64,000 bases of DNA from Ustulina deusta (lineage: Eukaryota > Ascomycota > Sordariomycetes > Xylariales > Xylariaceae). Position 1 is the stretch's first letter. Each line of letters begins with the position of its first letter. The position numbers were made by a program, and so were the translations under genes. This document shows positions 1 through 12,028 of the stretch, piece by piece. The stretch covers positions 434,001 through 498,000 of the forward strand of contig JAJNNX010000017.1 in the NCBI GenBank assembly GCA_023159155.1. Direction: 5' to 3'. The notes beneath the pieces were generated by a model. The model had not been told where the DNA came from. It did not search any database and saw only the letters and a program-made list of their open reading frames with translations.

Positions 1-930
1 GGCGCCACTGACAAAGTCCTCGATACCATCAAACGCCAGGCATTCGACGCAAGGCGTTCCCACGAAGCCACGTACGACGCTCACGTTGCCAACGCTGAGA
101 AGGACGGTTTCATTGGTGCCGCCTGGAAGGCGCCTGCTCATTCCTTTTCCCGTGCTCTCGAACTCGAGGCCAGGAGGAATCCTGAGCGCACTCGCATCGA
201 AGGCTTCATCACATCCGCCACCTCTGACTTCGCGCTGTGGGATGTTCTAGAGAAGGAGGTCTTCACTATGCCTGCCCGCCTCGGCATTGTGAAGAGTACT
301 ATCGAAACGCCCAAAAAACGCGGCCGGAAGGCCACAAAGCCAACGGATGAATCTGAGAATGATGCAGAACCTTACCTTTGGACTTCTGAGGGCGAGAATG
401 CATCACCCTCATCTGATGATGTTTCTAGTCCTGATGGCGCTCAAAAAATAAGCCTCTACGTTCACGGACCTCTCTATCCGGCGTATCTTCTACTCGCTCT
501 TCGACGACTTAACACTGCCTTTTCTGCGCCCTCTCCGCTGGTGTTTTCTATCTTGCCACGTATTAAAGAATTGGGCCTCGAATCTTATGTCTTGGGCGTC
601 TCCACACCATTTTTCAATGAGCTTCTCGCCATCTCCTGGACCCGCCGTGGTGATTTATCGGGGATGCTTGACTTAATAGAAGAGATGCGACACTGTGGTC
701 TCTATTTTGACAGGCAAACCGCAAGTATCTTAAACCAGGTTGACACAGCCGTGTCCGGCTTAGCCAACGTGGAGAGCCGTAGCGAGTTCGGAAAGGCGCT
801 AATGCGAATGCCTGAGTATGAGCCATCGCAACGTAAGCGCATCCGGCATTGGCATAGAGAGGTAGACCTATCAACGCGGGAGAGACGAGAGGACTTTGGG
901 TTTGTAGAGACCTCAGGTGGAGGGCGTTAA
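1..930 (+). CDS. Mtf2-like mitochondrial protein, C-terminal part (5' end outside window)
   Basis: Frame 1 is open from the first base of the window to a TAA at 928-930, giving 309 residues without an internal stop, so the gene starts upstream of the window. The C-terminal half contains the run LYPAYLLLALRRL followed by PSPLVFSILPRIKELGLESY and a helical block ending in RHCGLYFD. I recognise this as the conserved C-terminal domain of fungal Mtf2-like proteins. In yeast Mtf2/Nam1 acts in the mitochondrion, linking the mitochondrial RNA polymerase to mRNA processing and translation. The role here is inferred from family resemblance only. A low-complexity acidic segment (EGENASPSSDD) sits before the conserved block. 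There is no intron in the visible part. Confidence 0.6.
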   Translation, partial: GATDKVLDTIKRQAFDARRSHEATYDAHVANAEKDGFIGAAWKAPAHSFSRALELEARRNPERTRIEGFITSATSDFALWDVLEKEVFTMPARLGIVKSTIETPKKRGRKATKPTDESENDAEPYLWTSEGENASPSSDDVSSPDGAQKISLYVHGPLYPAYLLLALRRLNTAFSAPSPLVFSILPRIKELGLESYVLGVSTPFFNELLAISWTRRGDLSGMLDLIEEMRHCGLYFDRQTASILNQVDTAVSGLANVESRSEFGKALMRMPEYEPSQRKRIRHWHREVDLSTRERREDFGFVETSGGGR

Positions 931-1754
931 CAATCTGCCAGGACTGCTATGAATCAAATTAGGTCAGGCATTCATCCCTTCTCTGGCTTCGCGAGCCTAT
1001 TTACGAAAAAAAAAAATTTCCAAACATAGTTAATGCAGCTTGCAGACCACTTGTTGCTCTGAGTTATGTGATATTAGAATTGGGTCGCCCCCAAGTTGAT
1101 AGCAGTTTGCCAAGCTCTGCTTATTTCCACCAACTAAAGATCCGTTGTGTATTTCTCATTGTAGTATCTTTTTGCACAGCAATATTTTAGGCGCGGATAT
1201 CTTCACATGATCTGCCGCTTCAGCATGTATGCCAATTCGTCGGCCCACCTGGGATCCCTGCCTTGATATCGTTTGATATTATAGCCAGATACGTCGAAGG
1301 ATAGGTAATTATCATCTCAACATTGACTACAAACTTCGATACCTGCATCACCTGCCCATTCTCCAGCGGAAGAACTGCTTCCGTTGAGACGTGAAGGGCC
1401 GAAGCTCAACCAGAGAATATCCAGCCAGCCCGGTAATGTGTCAGTTCTAGTCTTGGTCACGGACCCTGACGGGGAAATGGGGTATCTCATCGCGAATCCC
1501 CGAGTTATTGTGTAGTAACCATGATCGATTTGAAGTCCACCAAACCCGCAGATTGGTGGACTAGCCGCCCCAATGGCGCGAATGGGGAATTTGCTGCTCC
1601 ATGCACAAAATGATATACATACTCCGTCTGAATATTGAAAGATGCTTCAGTTTGCCTTTTAGGTTTGTGCTGCAAACAGCCAAAACCGCCAGCGATACTC
1701 AGACAGCTCCCGATCAAGCATACCGCCGTCGAAAATATCCACATCTCTAAGACG
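931..1754. other. intergenic region upstream of the acetylesterase gene
   Basis: About 820 bases without a convincing coding frame. It has a short A tract near 1008-1018 and no recognisable RNA gene or repeat. It should hold the terminator of the Mtf2-like gene and the promoter and 5' leader of the acetylesterase gene. Confidence 0.4.
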
Positions 1755-2927
1755 ATGTCTAACTACACCATCATGCCTTCCATCCTATGTAGAGTCCTGC
1801 TATCATTCCTCGGGGTCAGTTCGGCCACGGCTGCGACCGTCTACCTAGCAGGAGACTCAACAATGGCCAGAGCCGGCGGGGGTTCCGGCACCGAAGGCTG
1901 GGGAGAGTTTCTCAAATACAGCTTACCGTCAAGCTTCGCGGTATCCAACAAGGCAATCGCAGGTCGCTCGGCGCGTTCATTCACGCGAGAGGGGCGTTTC
2001 CAAGAGATTGCCAACGTGGTGCAGTCAGGTGACTGGGTGGTCGTTGAGTTTGGGCATAACGATGGTGGGAGTTTAAGTCCCACCGACAACGGGCGGACGG
2101 ATTGCTTCGGCGACGGAGAACAAACTTGCCAGACGGTGAGATCAACAGAAAATTACCTGTTCGGCGCTATGGGATGGCGGGGCGATATGACGAGAGGGCT
2201 CATTGACTTTTGATGTACAGACTTATAATGGCGTCGCCGAGACCGTCTTGACGTATCCAACTTATTACAAGAATGCGGCGAAGCTGTTCCTCGCTAAAGG
2301 AGCGAAGGTGATTCTCAGCTCCGCCACACCAAACAAGTAAGCGATATCTTGATACCGTCTTTCCTCTTCTCGGTCGCTGATTCGTCGTCACAGTATCTGC
2401 GAAACCGGAACATGTGGTTGGGGCCCGTCGCGATTCGATTACTACGCCTGGTAAGTCAAGTCACACTCAACTCATAAACCTCAAATCAGCCCTGGGACAA
2501 CTTGCGACCTAATGATGTCTATATAAGGCTCGCCGCGAGCCAGCTCGGAGGCACGGCAGCCGGCGTTTATCACGTAGCGCATGGTGAATATGCCGCCCAA
2601 GTAATGACGAACCTCGGGACGACGACCGTCAACGCACATTACCCCAACGATCACACGCATACTGACCCGTACTTGGCGAATGTGATGGCTGGTAAGTCAA
2701 TATACTCAAGCCTCCCCGTCTACTTTCGTGTTACAAACTCGATTCAAATTCGAAACGATACTTGGTCTGTGGTCGCTACTAAATTAGAATTATCTGTAGG
2801 GAGCTTTGTTCTTGGGCTTAAGTGCGGCACCTCAGCCCTAGGCGCGGCGGTTACCAATTCAACAGCCTCGTTGACGACCTCTTCTTATGGTCCCTGCATC
2901 GCTTTTAATGGCACTATCCCTGTCTAA
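1755..2927 (+). CDS. secreted rhamnogalacturonan acetylesterase (SGNH/GDSL hydrolase, CE12 type)
   Basis: The enzyme removes acetyl groups from rhamnogalacturonan I in pectin and is secreted. I join five exons: 1755-2135, 2221-2336, 2394-2450, 2528-2691 and 2800-2927, all with GT-AG introns, giving 281 residues. The N-terminus has a hydrophobic signal peptide ending near SSATAA; the second Met at 1773 is an equally possible start. The family blocks are all present: AGDST with nucleophile Ser35, the [14 protein letters not shown] block with the oxyanion Gly70, EFGHNDGG with Asn102, and NDHTH with Asp226 and His229. The mature length is close to that of fungal acetylesterases of this type. A single-exon reading stops early after residue 127, so splicing is required. 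Neighbouring genes are not pectinases, so it appears to stand alone. Confidence 0.9.
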
Positions 2928-3555
2928 TCCTGGGACCTCAGGTCCATCGTCTACGACGATTGAGACTGGTAGTCCGGCATACGACAACAGGACTCGATAT
3001 GTTGCTCTGTATATCCGATTTGCAAGTAGTCTATATCCAATGGCTCGATGGGTCAACATGAAGGGCCACGGAATATTTCAAAATTACATTCTGGACTGAA
3101 TCTGTCATCCCAAGTCGCATGAGGTACGCATCCGACAAACTACTGCACTTTGCGTTGCATGGGGGCTTGATGTAGCTGGAAGCCAAGCGCTTTACAATCT
3201 CACCTCTGACTTCAGGACATCTTCATAGAAACAGCCCGCTATAACAAATGGCTGTCATAGCTTAACTCCAAACAATCATGTTCATCACTAATATGTTCCA
3301 CATGTACCCCACGAAACCTAGATGGTTACCCTCCAGCCGCTCAAAAGGGGTATCAATAGCACGAATCAAGCAGACGTCTAGCAACTCCAAAGCATGTGGC
3401 AACGACACATCTAAACACCGTCAACCCAGATAACACACTAACATCGCGCCCGTGTCAGCTTCCAGAGCTTCGGCGGAGTTAAAACCATGACCGGGCACTG
3501 ATACCTCGTCAGAATAAGTAACCAAGCAATATCAAAATCGGTAACAATTAGTATC
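2928..3555. other. convergent intergenic region
   Basis: About 630 bases between the 3' ends of two convergent genes. I see no coding frame of substance, no RNA gene and no repeat. It should contain both polyadenylation regions. Confidence 0.4.
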
Positions 3556-6007
3556 TCACCAAGCCTCCCATTTCTGCCCCCCAATAGCAATCAAGCGATT
3601 AAACAACTCATCCCTCAAAGGCAACGCTGTAATACGTTTAACATTCCCCAGCCTGTCCGTAATCTCCAGCCCATCATTCACTTCGCGCCCCAACGACCAT
3701 CCAACCACAAGCTTTGCCTTCCACCCGTAGCCCCCGATCTTCTTCAACTCCTTGATGTCCCCGATCGCGATGCTCCATCGGGGACGAAGCTCCTCTTTCT
3801 CCCCGTTCCCGACAATATCGGTCGTCACGTCCGTGCTGAAACCGACGGCAGGGATGGTGGATTTGGTGGCGATGTACACCCGACCCTTCTTCCCGTTATC
3901 CCGAGCCTTGAAATCCACTGGCCCCGTCAACAATTCCGCATTGGCAGGGGGGACGACACCTAATCGGTTCTTTGCCGGGCGCGAGCCCGCCTTCGCGCGC
4001 ATCGCATCGCTAGCAATAGCCCCTTTTACCGTTCCCTTGATGGCGCTCTTGACGACCCTCATGATCATGGCGCCCGTCCGGCTGTGCTTGCCGCTCTTAG
4101 CAGCGTCGATATCGGAGCCACCCGTCTCATGAGCAGTCCGCGGGTCATATTCCATCGCAGCCTCGAGCTCTTCATCCGTTGCGTTGAGGGGCGGCTCCGC
4201 CCCCGTAGCTCTAAGCTCGGCATCGGTGACCTCGGCCGGTTTATCAGGGGGTGGAGCGCGAACAAGCGGTGCCGGCGGCAAGGGCGCCTGGTTGGCCTCC
4301 CCGATGCGCAGCAGAGTGAGTGTTAGCTGTGCGTTCGTCGGCACGCCCTTGAGGACCGTGTTCCGTATCTCTAGGATCTTCTGCCAGTGCGGATATTCCC
4401 GGTTGAGCCATCGCAGGCCAGACCTGATGATAGGATCGCCGAAAAAAATGAACCCCACGCCGAAAGATGCTCCTTTCACGAAGATGTACGACGTCGTGAA
4501 CATTGATATGACTAGCAATGGCACGATGAGGCTGGCAAGTCGGATTCGAGACGTTTCTTGGGGGAAAGGAGGAGTGGGAGACAATGCATTACCAAGCCGT
4601 TCCCAGGTGTCAGTGACGTCGGCTATCCCGTGCATAATCGGGCGCATCTTGCTCCAGATAGCGTTCTCCACGGGCACCTTTGTCTTGTCGTGTTTAGAAC
4701 CCCGATGCCCACCTGCAGCCACATCTTTGGCTTCGGCAGCCGACACGGCTAATCCTGTTGGATCGGGGACATGATCATCAGGTGAATTTTCCTCGCCTAT
4801 CTGCGGATTGGCTTGCGGATGCTTGCCCGTGGCACTAGTGACGACAACAGCCGTGAAGCCGTTGAAGAAGTTGGCTGCCTCCCTGTAGAGCGAAACCAGC
4901 GTCAGTACTCGTCACGCATAGCTGGAGCCTCAGGGCCCTGGTTCATGCAAGGATAACCTAAGGTTTGATGATGAGGGGGCATAAGACACGGAATTCAAGA
5001 AGACCTACTGCTCCACGGCTTCGCCCTTATGGTTTTCGGGGGCTCCAGTGGCGCTGTCATGACTACCCAGAACACCTGCCTTGGGCTTCTGCACACCTCC
5101 GGATTTCGAATCGACGAGAGATACAGGAGCCGGAGGGAAGAAGATGCCACGAGAGCGCGGATATACAACAAGGGTGATTAAAGTCATGACAAGCAACGGG
5201 GTGGTGAAGTCGAACAACCACGCACTGAAGTACGCCTACAGGTATGTCAGCGTATAAGGCAGCGAGGAATATTTGGGACGAAGTCCATACGAAACAGAAG
5301 CAGGATGTCCGTCGAGTTTCGCGCCACGATCGGAGTCTGGCGATGTGCTTAACCACCTCGAGCAAACCAATGCCAACACTAGTAACCCGAATGTTAGAAA
5401 CCTCTCATCCGAATTCGCCGTGTTAACGTGGACAAGTAGACTTCGCCAACAGCGCCCCCTGGGAAGTAGCATAGATGGAAATGGGTCAGCTTTCAATCGA
5501 AGTACGCACGTCATGTAGAATCTTTCCACGGCCGCTCGAAGCTTGTCCGGGGAAAACTCCTCGTCGTCCGAGACGTTGAGGTCCAAATCCCCGGGCACCG
5601 AATACGGCACTTCCTTCACATGGTATATTTGCTATAATCCGTCAGATACCCATCCATATGTGTATCCTCACGAAAATGCGACGTGCCTTGTTGAAGCGTC
5701 GGATAAGAAGCCAGAGGTCCTCATTACCCAGTCCGCCGACTAAGGGCGCAGGGATATTTTCTTTCCTCTTGTTCCACCCTAGATCAACGGCTTCCTCTTC
5801 GCGAGGCTGCTGGACGACGCCTTTCTCGTCATGGTCGCCCATGGCTAGGGAATGGGATAGTGTAGGTTCCTCAGCTAGGCTGTTCGCAGTGCTGTATTCC
5901 CCGGGATCGGTCACGGGCGCCGTTGTCGCGGGAATAGGTAGTGCATCGGCGACTGTCGTGAACGCAGTTCCGTCTGAGGCCTTCTTGGCCTCTTTAGATG
6001 CCGACAT
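3556..6007 (-). CDS. DUF3292 family membrane protein
   Basis: Five exons on the minus strand, 6007-5687, 5631-5510, 5378-5291, 5235-5009 and 4882-3556, join into one 694-residue frame. Recognisable DUF3292 segments are VGGLGNEDLWLLIRRFNK near residue 90, SDDEEFSPDKLRA, KHIARLRSWRETRRT, and LSPTPPFPQETSRIRLASL near residue 355. Membrane segments are visible at about residues 178-203 and 366-390. The C-terminal 150 residues form a basic, soluble domain with a GRAM/PH-like feel. The family is fungal and of unknown biochemical function. Intron 1 (5686-5632) reads AAG/GCACGT at its donor, so it is a GC-AG intron; homology across it (FNK/QIYHVKE) requires that junction. The other introns are GT-AG. 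Confidence 0.85.
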
Positions 6008-7098
6008 CGTGAGATGAATCAGGATAGTATGATGCCACTGAGAAAGTGCTCATGAGGCCCGGGGGGAGCGTATACACATACATCCCACTTTTGTACAAAC
6101 GCGATCTAGTTCTTGTTAAGACTGCATCATAATCATAGTCCACGGAATGCGCCATCTTGTTGCATCACGTCGGAGCCATTCGTAGGATCCGAGAGAATGA
6201 CGTCGCAGGCTAGCCGTACCTAGGGACGATCACTTGGTGCTAAAGAAAAGTACAAAAGCCATATTTATCGTCCGAATCCACATTGTCGCTCATCCTATCG
6301 GCACACGATTCTTCCAGCCAAGTTCAGCTACCGTTTCTCTCATTCCTTAGGCTGCTGCTAGGGCACGCACACAACATCAATGATCCTGTCTGCGCCGGCT
6401 TCCAGAGAGCGAGGGGCACTTTACGCCATCAGTGTCAGTGGGTAACATACGTCAGAATCGATCTTCTTCGTTAGCACATTCCAACAAGCACTCCACTGCC
6501 TGTTGTGGATCGCATCGTCAGCCATGGTTTCGGGTCAATTTAATCCACAAGACAACCGGCTTGATTATCAGCTGCGACAACAGATTGATATACTAGTAAA
6601 TGACGTAGCAAGTCACATAGGTATCAGATATTTTGAGTAGTTGGCGGCATGCCATTGAAATTAACCTAGGTTATAGTCTTTCGCCTTTCAGTGGTCTGTT
6701 TTGTCAACAACGCTACCTACCTAGGTATTCACCAATCTATGCCAACACATGGAACAGCGAACAGAACTTTCAACACTCGAGTGTCATTCGTAAGTCCCTC
6801 AGTTGAGAGAAACGTGAGCTCATACATTGCACACCAGCCGCATGTTTTGAATAAATAATCGAAATATTCAATTGAGTAACGCATAAATAATATCGAGAAC
6901 ACGTCCCTCAGCTCCACAGGTTACCTCCCAGCATCTATGACGACATAGAAACGTTAGATAACGGAGGTTCTAGTCTCTTCCCGAGGGATACATTATGCTG
7001 TATTAGCAATCTTCGTGTCTGTAGTAATCCACACACTAACACATGCAAATGTAGTCGAGTAAGTCATTGTCGAAAGTCTAGATAGAACCTTCATATAT
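6008..7098. other. intergenic region
   Basis: About 1.1 kb between the DUF3292 start and the permease stop. Only short open frames are present, with no recognisable domain and no splice logic. I see no RNA gene. It should contain the DUF3292 promoter. Confidence 0.4.
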
Positions 7099-8704
7099 TC
7101 ATATCACGTACCGGAACCCACGTTGACTCAATCCTTCTTCTTCCTCATCGCGGTGCACTTTGTCTAACCTGCGGTTTTCGCGATGTAGGAGAAAACTGAA
7201 AGCAGCCGAACTGACCGCAACCAGCATGCAGAATGAGAAAGATATCCAAGAGCCCTTCCGGTAATAAGGGGCCTCGTTTGACGGAAATATGTTCGTACCA
7301 AGTAAGGGTCCTGCCTGTCCGAGTGTAGCAAATATGGCATACCCGCCGGCCCTCTTGCTCTCCGTATTGTGAGAATTCGACACCCAGGGAATAAGAATCG
7401 CGACGGACACGAATATTGTGATCGCAAAGTAAACACCGAGGTATCTAGGCGCAGCACCCTCTGTGGTTGCGAGTAATAGGAACCCGATGGCCGACACAAT
7501 GCCGAAGAAGCAGACGAACGGGCCACGCATCCTGACCCGATCCGAGATGAATGCGCAGGCAATGATCAAAATAAACGTCAGGAGATATGGCGGTGCCGAG
7601 AGCCCGTTTGCCTGGATTCGCGAGAACGACCCGATTTCGGCAATGATAGACGGCACAAACAGCGGAAGAGAAGCGAAGGAAACGTTGCACCCAAAATACA
7701 TCACCCCAGTCAGATAACCTAATATAAGGCTTTAGCTAAGACTGCAAATAAACAAGAATTTCCACTTAAACTTACTTCTCCAGTCCTTGAATGCCGCGAA
7801 GAAATCCTTCAGCCTGAGGCCTGTGTGATCCACAATGTCGGCGGTCTGATCGCGACTAACCATATGCTTGACGATTTGTTTCTCGCGATCCGTAAGGAAG
7901 TTCGCGCTCTCAATGTCATCGGGGAAGCGGAACCACGCCACGACAGCCATAACAAACGTCGGCAGACCTTCGATAAGGAAAAGGATCCTCCAAGGCTCGA
8001 TATGGCTCTTGATCTGTGTGATCGCATAGCCGAGCGCCCCGCCGTACGCATTCGCCAGCGCAGACCCGGAGAGGAATATCCCCTGGCGAAAGCCCACTTT
8101 GTCTCGCGGGTAGAAGAAGGACAAGTACACCGGGACGCCGGCATACATTGCCTCTGTTGCGCCAAGAATGAGCCTGAGAACCACCAGGCTGCGCGAGTGC
8201 GTTAGCCAATCGCGCCCACGTATTTAGAAGTAGATTGCTCAAATACGGACCCGGCATAACTCTGCGTAGCGGCCTGGGAAGCCGATATCGTGGCAAACGA
8301 GATGACAATGCAGGTAACCCATATGTGAGCGGGAAAATGCTTCCATCCGACCGCGGCGCTTTGGAAAATGATATCTGATCATGTTAGTTCAGGGAAGGCG
8401 CATGCCCGAGAGCGCGGGGGGGGAGAGACTCGCATGTCACATAGAACAATGTGCCAAGCGTCGAATACTGGTCGCCCTTGAGCCCGAGGCTCTCGTCAAG
8501 GCCGGCGACATGCGCATTTCCCAAGTTCGACCTGTCCAGGACCGACAACGAGTAAATGATGAAAATCATGGGCATCAGCCGCCAATCTAGCTTTTTGATG
8601 ACTGCCTCCTCCTCCTCGGGTGTGGGGAGCTCCCCGGCAGCTGGATCGACGACGTCGCCCGCGTCCTCCAACAACCCGACACCCCGTTTCGTTGTGTCGT
8701 CCAT
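7099..8704 (-). CDS. major facilitator permease, anion:cation symporter (Dal5/Tna1/Vht1-type) family
   Basis: Four exons, 8704-8434, 8374-8251, 8188-7776 and 7718-7099, give 475 residues, the usual length for this family. The first transmembrane segment carries the family signature IIYSLSVLDRSNLGNA. Later segments include GATEAMYAGVPVYLSFFYPR, WRILFLIEGLPT and the GYAIFATLGQAGPLLGTNIFP stretch. The family moves small organic anions and vitamins such as allantoate, nicotinate, pantothenate or biotin with protons across the plasma membrane. The substrate here cannot be told from sequence. Intron 1 (8433-8375) appears to use a GC donor (ACAT/GCGAGT), since no GT site restores the frame FYVT/YIIFQ. 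The gene lies downstream of, and on the same strand as, the carboxylase beta subunit, which suggests a shared pathway. Confidence 0.85.
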
Positions 8705-9507
8705 TGTTCGATCCGGGGAGCATGGAAATGCCAGATGCAGACTTGCGCCGGACGATGTACTTGCTACACTTGAGGCGACGGGACACGAAGACGACTTACA
8801 ACTGAGATCATGCCTACCGACCGGCTTCATATCGCCTTGCATGGCAGGTTACGTCGGCGAACGGGCACACCCGATTACCACTAGGTAGTCCTGTTCATCA
8901 GATTACATGTACTGGGAGGGTAGTACGGAACCCCAACGCGGGGAATGGCTTGCGTATCGCGCGCTTAGCTGACAGCCATTTAGGGTTCTCCGTGCATGAA
9001 CTGCGTGTATATTTCCGTGGCTCGCTGTTGTCGTAAGCCCGAACTAACGTGTCTAAAGTCGACCAAGAGAGCGAACTCCCACCTTTCAGGGTGATTCTTC
9101 TCGTTTGTTATTGTCGTCGCTCCATTTACTAACCTCCCATTCGTCACGGTGCCCTCAGGGTCAATGTGCTCGGGCATGATGAAAGATAATGGGTGCGGGG
9201 TATTGGAGTTTGACTACAGTCATCATGGGTAGAGCAGCCGGTGGCTGCTAAGAGGGCTGGACATCAAGCATAGAATTTCACTAGTTAACGAGCGAAGTAC
9301 TTTAGATTTTAATTTACAGTAGCTTCTTCTAAGGACATGGGATATGACGAAAGATCACAACTACTTACCCCACGGATGTATCAACATTGATGTTCAGCTA
9401 TCTACAAAAATCACAAATCATTTTGATACGTGCGATGCCCGTGGAGGATCGTTATGCATGGACAGCAATAGATTATAAAGTGGTTTGAAGAAAGCGGTAC
9501 AGAGAAC
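8705..9507. other. region between carboxylase beta gene and permease, with a small open frame
   Basis: About 800 bases. A 65-codon minus-strand frame runs from 9177 to 8980 and begins MPEHIDPEGTVTNGRLVNG. It contains a possible donor (AAAG/GTGGGA) and has coding-like amino-acid usage, but I recognise no family and find no continuation. It may be the first exon of a lost gene or chance. The rest should be the permease promoter and the beta-subunit 3' end. Confidence 0.25.
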
Positions 9508-11557
9508 TTATGCAAACGATGCATGGAGTGTGCCGGCCCTCCTCTTAGCCAACCTCTCCGCCATGAGCTCCTCGTAGGCATGAGAAATCCAGTTGCAGAC
9601 AACCGAACGTGTGTCGGCAGGGTCGATAATCTGCTCGACGCCAAATCCATTCGCGGTTCTCACCGGATTCACTGTACCATAGAAATTAGCATATCTCCAA
9701 CCGCAGTTCAATTTGCCTTACTTAGAGCGTTGTACTCAGCCTCCAGTTTCGCGTATAACTCATCTACCATCTTCTGGCCGCCCTCCTTTGCGGCCTCTTT
9801 CAGCTCGTACGAATGGCCGACTTCGATTCCGCCCTTGAGCGGTAGCGACCCCCAGTCGCCACTTGGCCATGCTACCCGCATGCGCGGGTCCCGACAATCT
9901 AACATAACACCCCCCGCGACGCCGTAAGCACGTCTCGTGACGACACTGAACACGGGCATGGTGGTTGTGTAGTATACCATGGCGAGGTTCACGCCATGTC
10001 TCATCGTCGCAGCCCGCTCGGCAGCCGTCCCGACGGCATACCCGGGGACGTCGACGAACTGGAGGATGGGCAGGTTCATGACGTCGCAGAGCTTCAGGTG
10101 TTTCGTGATTTTCTGGGACCCGAGCGCATCAAGGGCGCCTCCCGTGTGGCTTTCGCAATTGTTGGAGATGACACCGATCGGGTGACCGTCAAGACGCGCC
10201 AGCCCTACGATCGCAGTCGTGCCCCAAAGCGCACCGATCTCGAAGAATGAGCCGTTATCTACGACGAGAGCAATAAGCCGCCGTGGATCGTACATGCGCT
10301 CCTTACGTCTGGGTATCAGACTTCGGAGCGCCTCTTCACGCCGATCGGGCGTGTCGCTGCTCTTGATCACTGGTGGAGCAGAGAATCCCGAGTTAGGGAG
10401 GTAGCTTAGCACGCGCCGTATCTGCTCGAATGCATCGTGCTCATCACGAGCCATATTATCTATCGTGCCATTGCGACAGTGCACTAGTGAACGGTGTTAG
10501 ATCCTACTATATGTATAGGGTTGTAAGTGATGATGTGCCGAGTCTGTTGCCTGGACTGAGGACGGAAAACCTCGAAACGCTTAAGGGTTGAGCAACTTAC
10601 TGTCAGGACCACCCAGCTCAGCCAGCGTCAATCCCTCTTCAAACGTCGCACCTTTGACAACTTGGGGCCCTGCATTGAATAGTGACCCGACATTGGCCGC
10701 CATGACACTGAAGTGACAGGCCGTAACCCGCGCAGCACCAAGTCCGATGGCCGGTCCAAGGACGGCGCCGAGATTGGGAATGCCCAAATTCAATTGGGGA
10801 ATGACCTGGTCAAAGGCAGGAAGCGGAGGGATATAGGAAAACCCTTGTTTTCGTATACTTGTGACACTTCCGCCACCCGAGGAGCCGTCCACTGCCAACA
10901 CTTGGGGTCAGCAATGGCCATTTCGAGCGTAGTTTGTGCATGTATCGAGACCGTGCGGTGCCTCCACGATCAAAACTCCGGGATGCACTCACCCAGCTTC
11001 ACGATGGGGAGTCGCAAGGAAAGCGCCAGTTTCTCAATATACAGTGTTTTCTCCAGCAATGCCCCGTCGGCGTGGCCGGCCCGCAGGGTATAATCGTCAG
11101 CCGTGAAGACGACCTTTCGTCCGTTCAGGCGCCCGTATCCCTGAACGCTATTGCTGGGCGTGAACGCAGCGACGACTTCTTTCTCAGCGCCATCGTCACT
11201 TTTCTCCTTGCCCCAAGTCACATCGCCAGCGACGCTCCCAATCTCTTGCAGACTCCCGTCGTCGAGAAGTGCTTCGACACGCTCGTGAACCCACAGCTTC
11301 CCGGCTTTCTTCTGTCGCGCGTAGCCTCGGTGATTGACATCGGGCGTGCGAGCTAGTTTCTCCAGCGTCGCTATCTGGCCGAGCCGGTCGGAATAGTCAG
11401 CTGGCGGACCAGCTGGAGTAGACGCTTGCTTTCTCCTCCGGCGTGTAGGAGGCTGAGACACATCGTCTTCCAGGGGTGGCGTGCGTGCGATGTGGGATGA
11501 GACTTGTTGCACGCGTTCGCGCGCTCTTTGGGATGCGCTATCCTCGTCGGAAGCCAT
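9508..11557 (-). CDS. acyl-CoA carboxylase beta subunit (biotin-dependent carboxyltransferase)
   Basis: Four exons, 11557-10993, 10891-10601, 10483-9722 and 9671-9508, give 593 residues. It transfers CO2 from carboxybiotin on the partner subunit to an acyl-CoA. Both crotonase-fold halves are visible. The N half has DGSSGGGS at about 190-197, LGAVLGPAIGLGAARVTACH, and FEEGLTLAELGGP leading to the D-M-HCRNGTIDN junction. The C half has FVDVPGYAVGTAAE (428-441) and YGVAGG (472-477) followed by RVAWPSGDWGSLPLKG. The first 60 residues are acidic, then Arg/Lys-rich (TRRRRKQ), and do not look like a mitochondrial presequence; there is no SKL-type tail. The start at 11557 is the first Met of the open frame. 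It is divergent from the alpha subunit across 471 bases, so a shared bidirectional promoter is likely. Substrate (acetyl-, propionyl- or branched acyl-CoA) is not determined. Confidence 0.9.
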
Positions 11558-12028
11558 CCCGGTAAGTCACTATTATCTATCCACTGATGCCCATGTACAA
11601 GGAATTGCAATAGGTATATTCATGTGGTGGCGGGTGTATGAATTAGTGGCTCAATGTCTAGGTTTCTACAACGAGTATAAAAAAATATCGACCCCGAAAC
11701 TAACGAGCGATGTATATAAGATGACTAAAAATGAAATCGTCGTGGTTTGAAGAAGCTGAGATGCGAGAACAGCGAAAGGCCGCGGCAATTCTGGCTATCC
11801 CCGCACCACTGCTCCGAGAAGGTAACCCTGCTGTCACGTCACGTCAACAGGGAGCAAAGTTACTGAATCTTAAATTTGGAGAACATCCCCGAGCACAAGC
11901 TGTTCTGTGTGAGGCCATTCCGTACAACCCGGAGACGGGAAGAAACACCGCGTTTATGCTTATTTTTTCCATCTCAATTCGCCAGCCGATCGTGGAAGAA
12001 TGTCTATATGAGAGAGATGGAGGTGACC
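11558..12028. promoter_or_regulatory. divergent promoter region of the two carboxylase subunits
   Basis: This 471-base gap separates the start codons of the minus-strand beta subunit and the plus-strand alpha subunit. It has an AT-rich core around 11640-11730. The head-to-head arrangement of two subunits of one enzyme suggests co-regulation. No specific binding site is claimed. Confidence 0.5.

Noticed and set aside
4184..4774. Plus-strand frame of 196 codons
   Set aside because: Antisense shadow of the DUF3292 gene.
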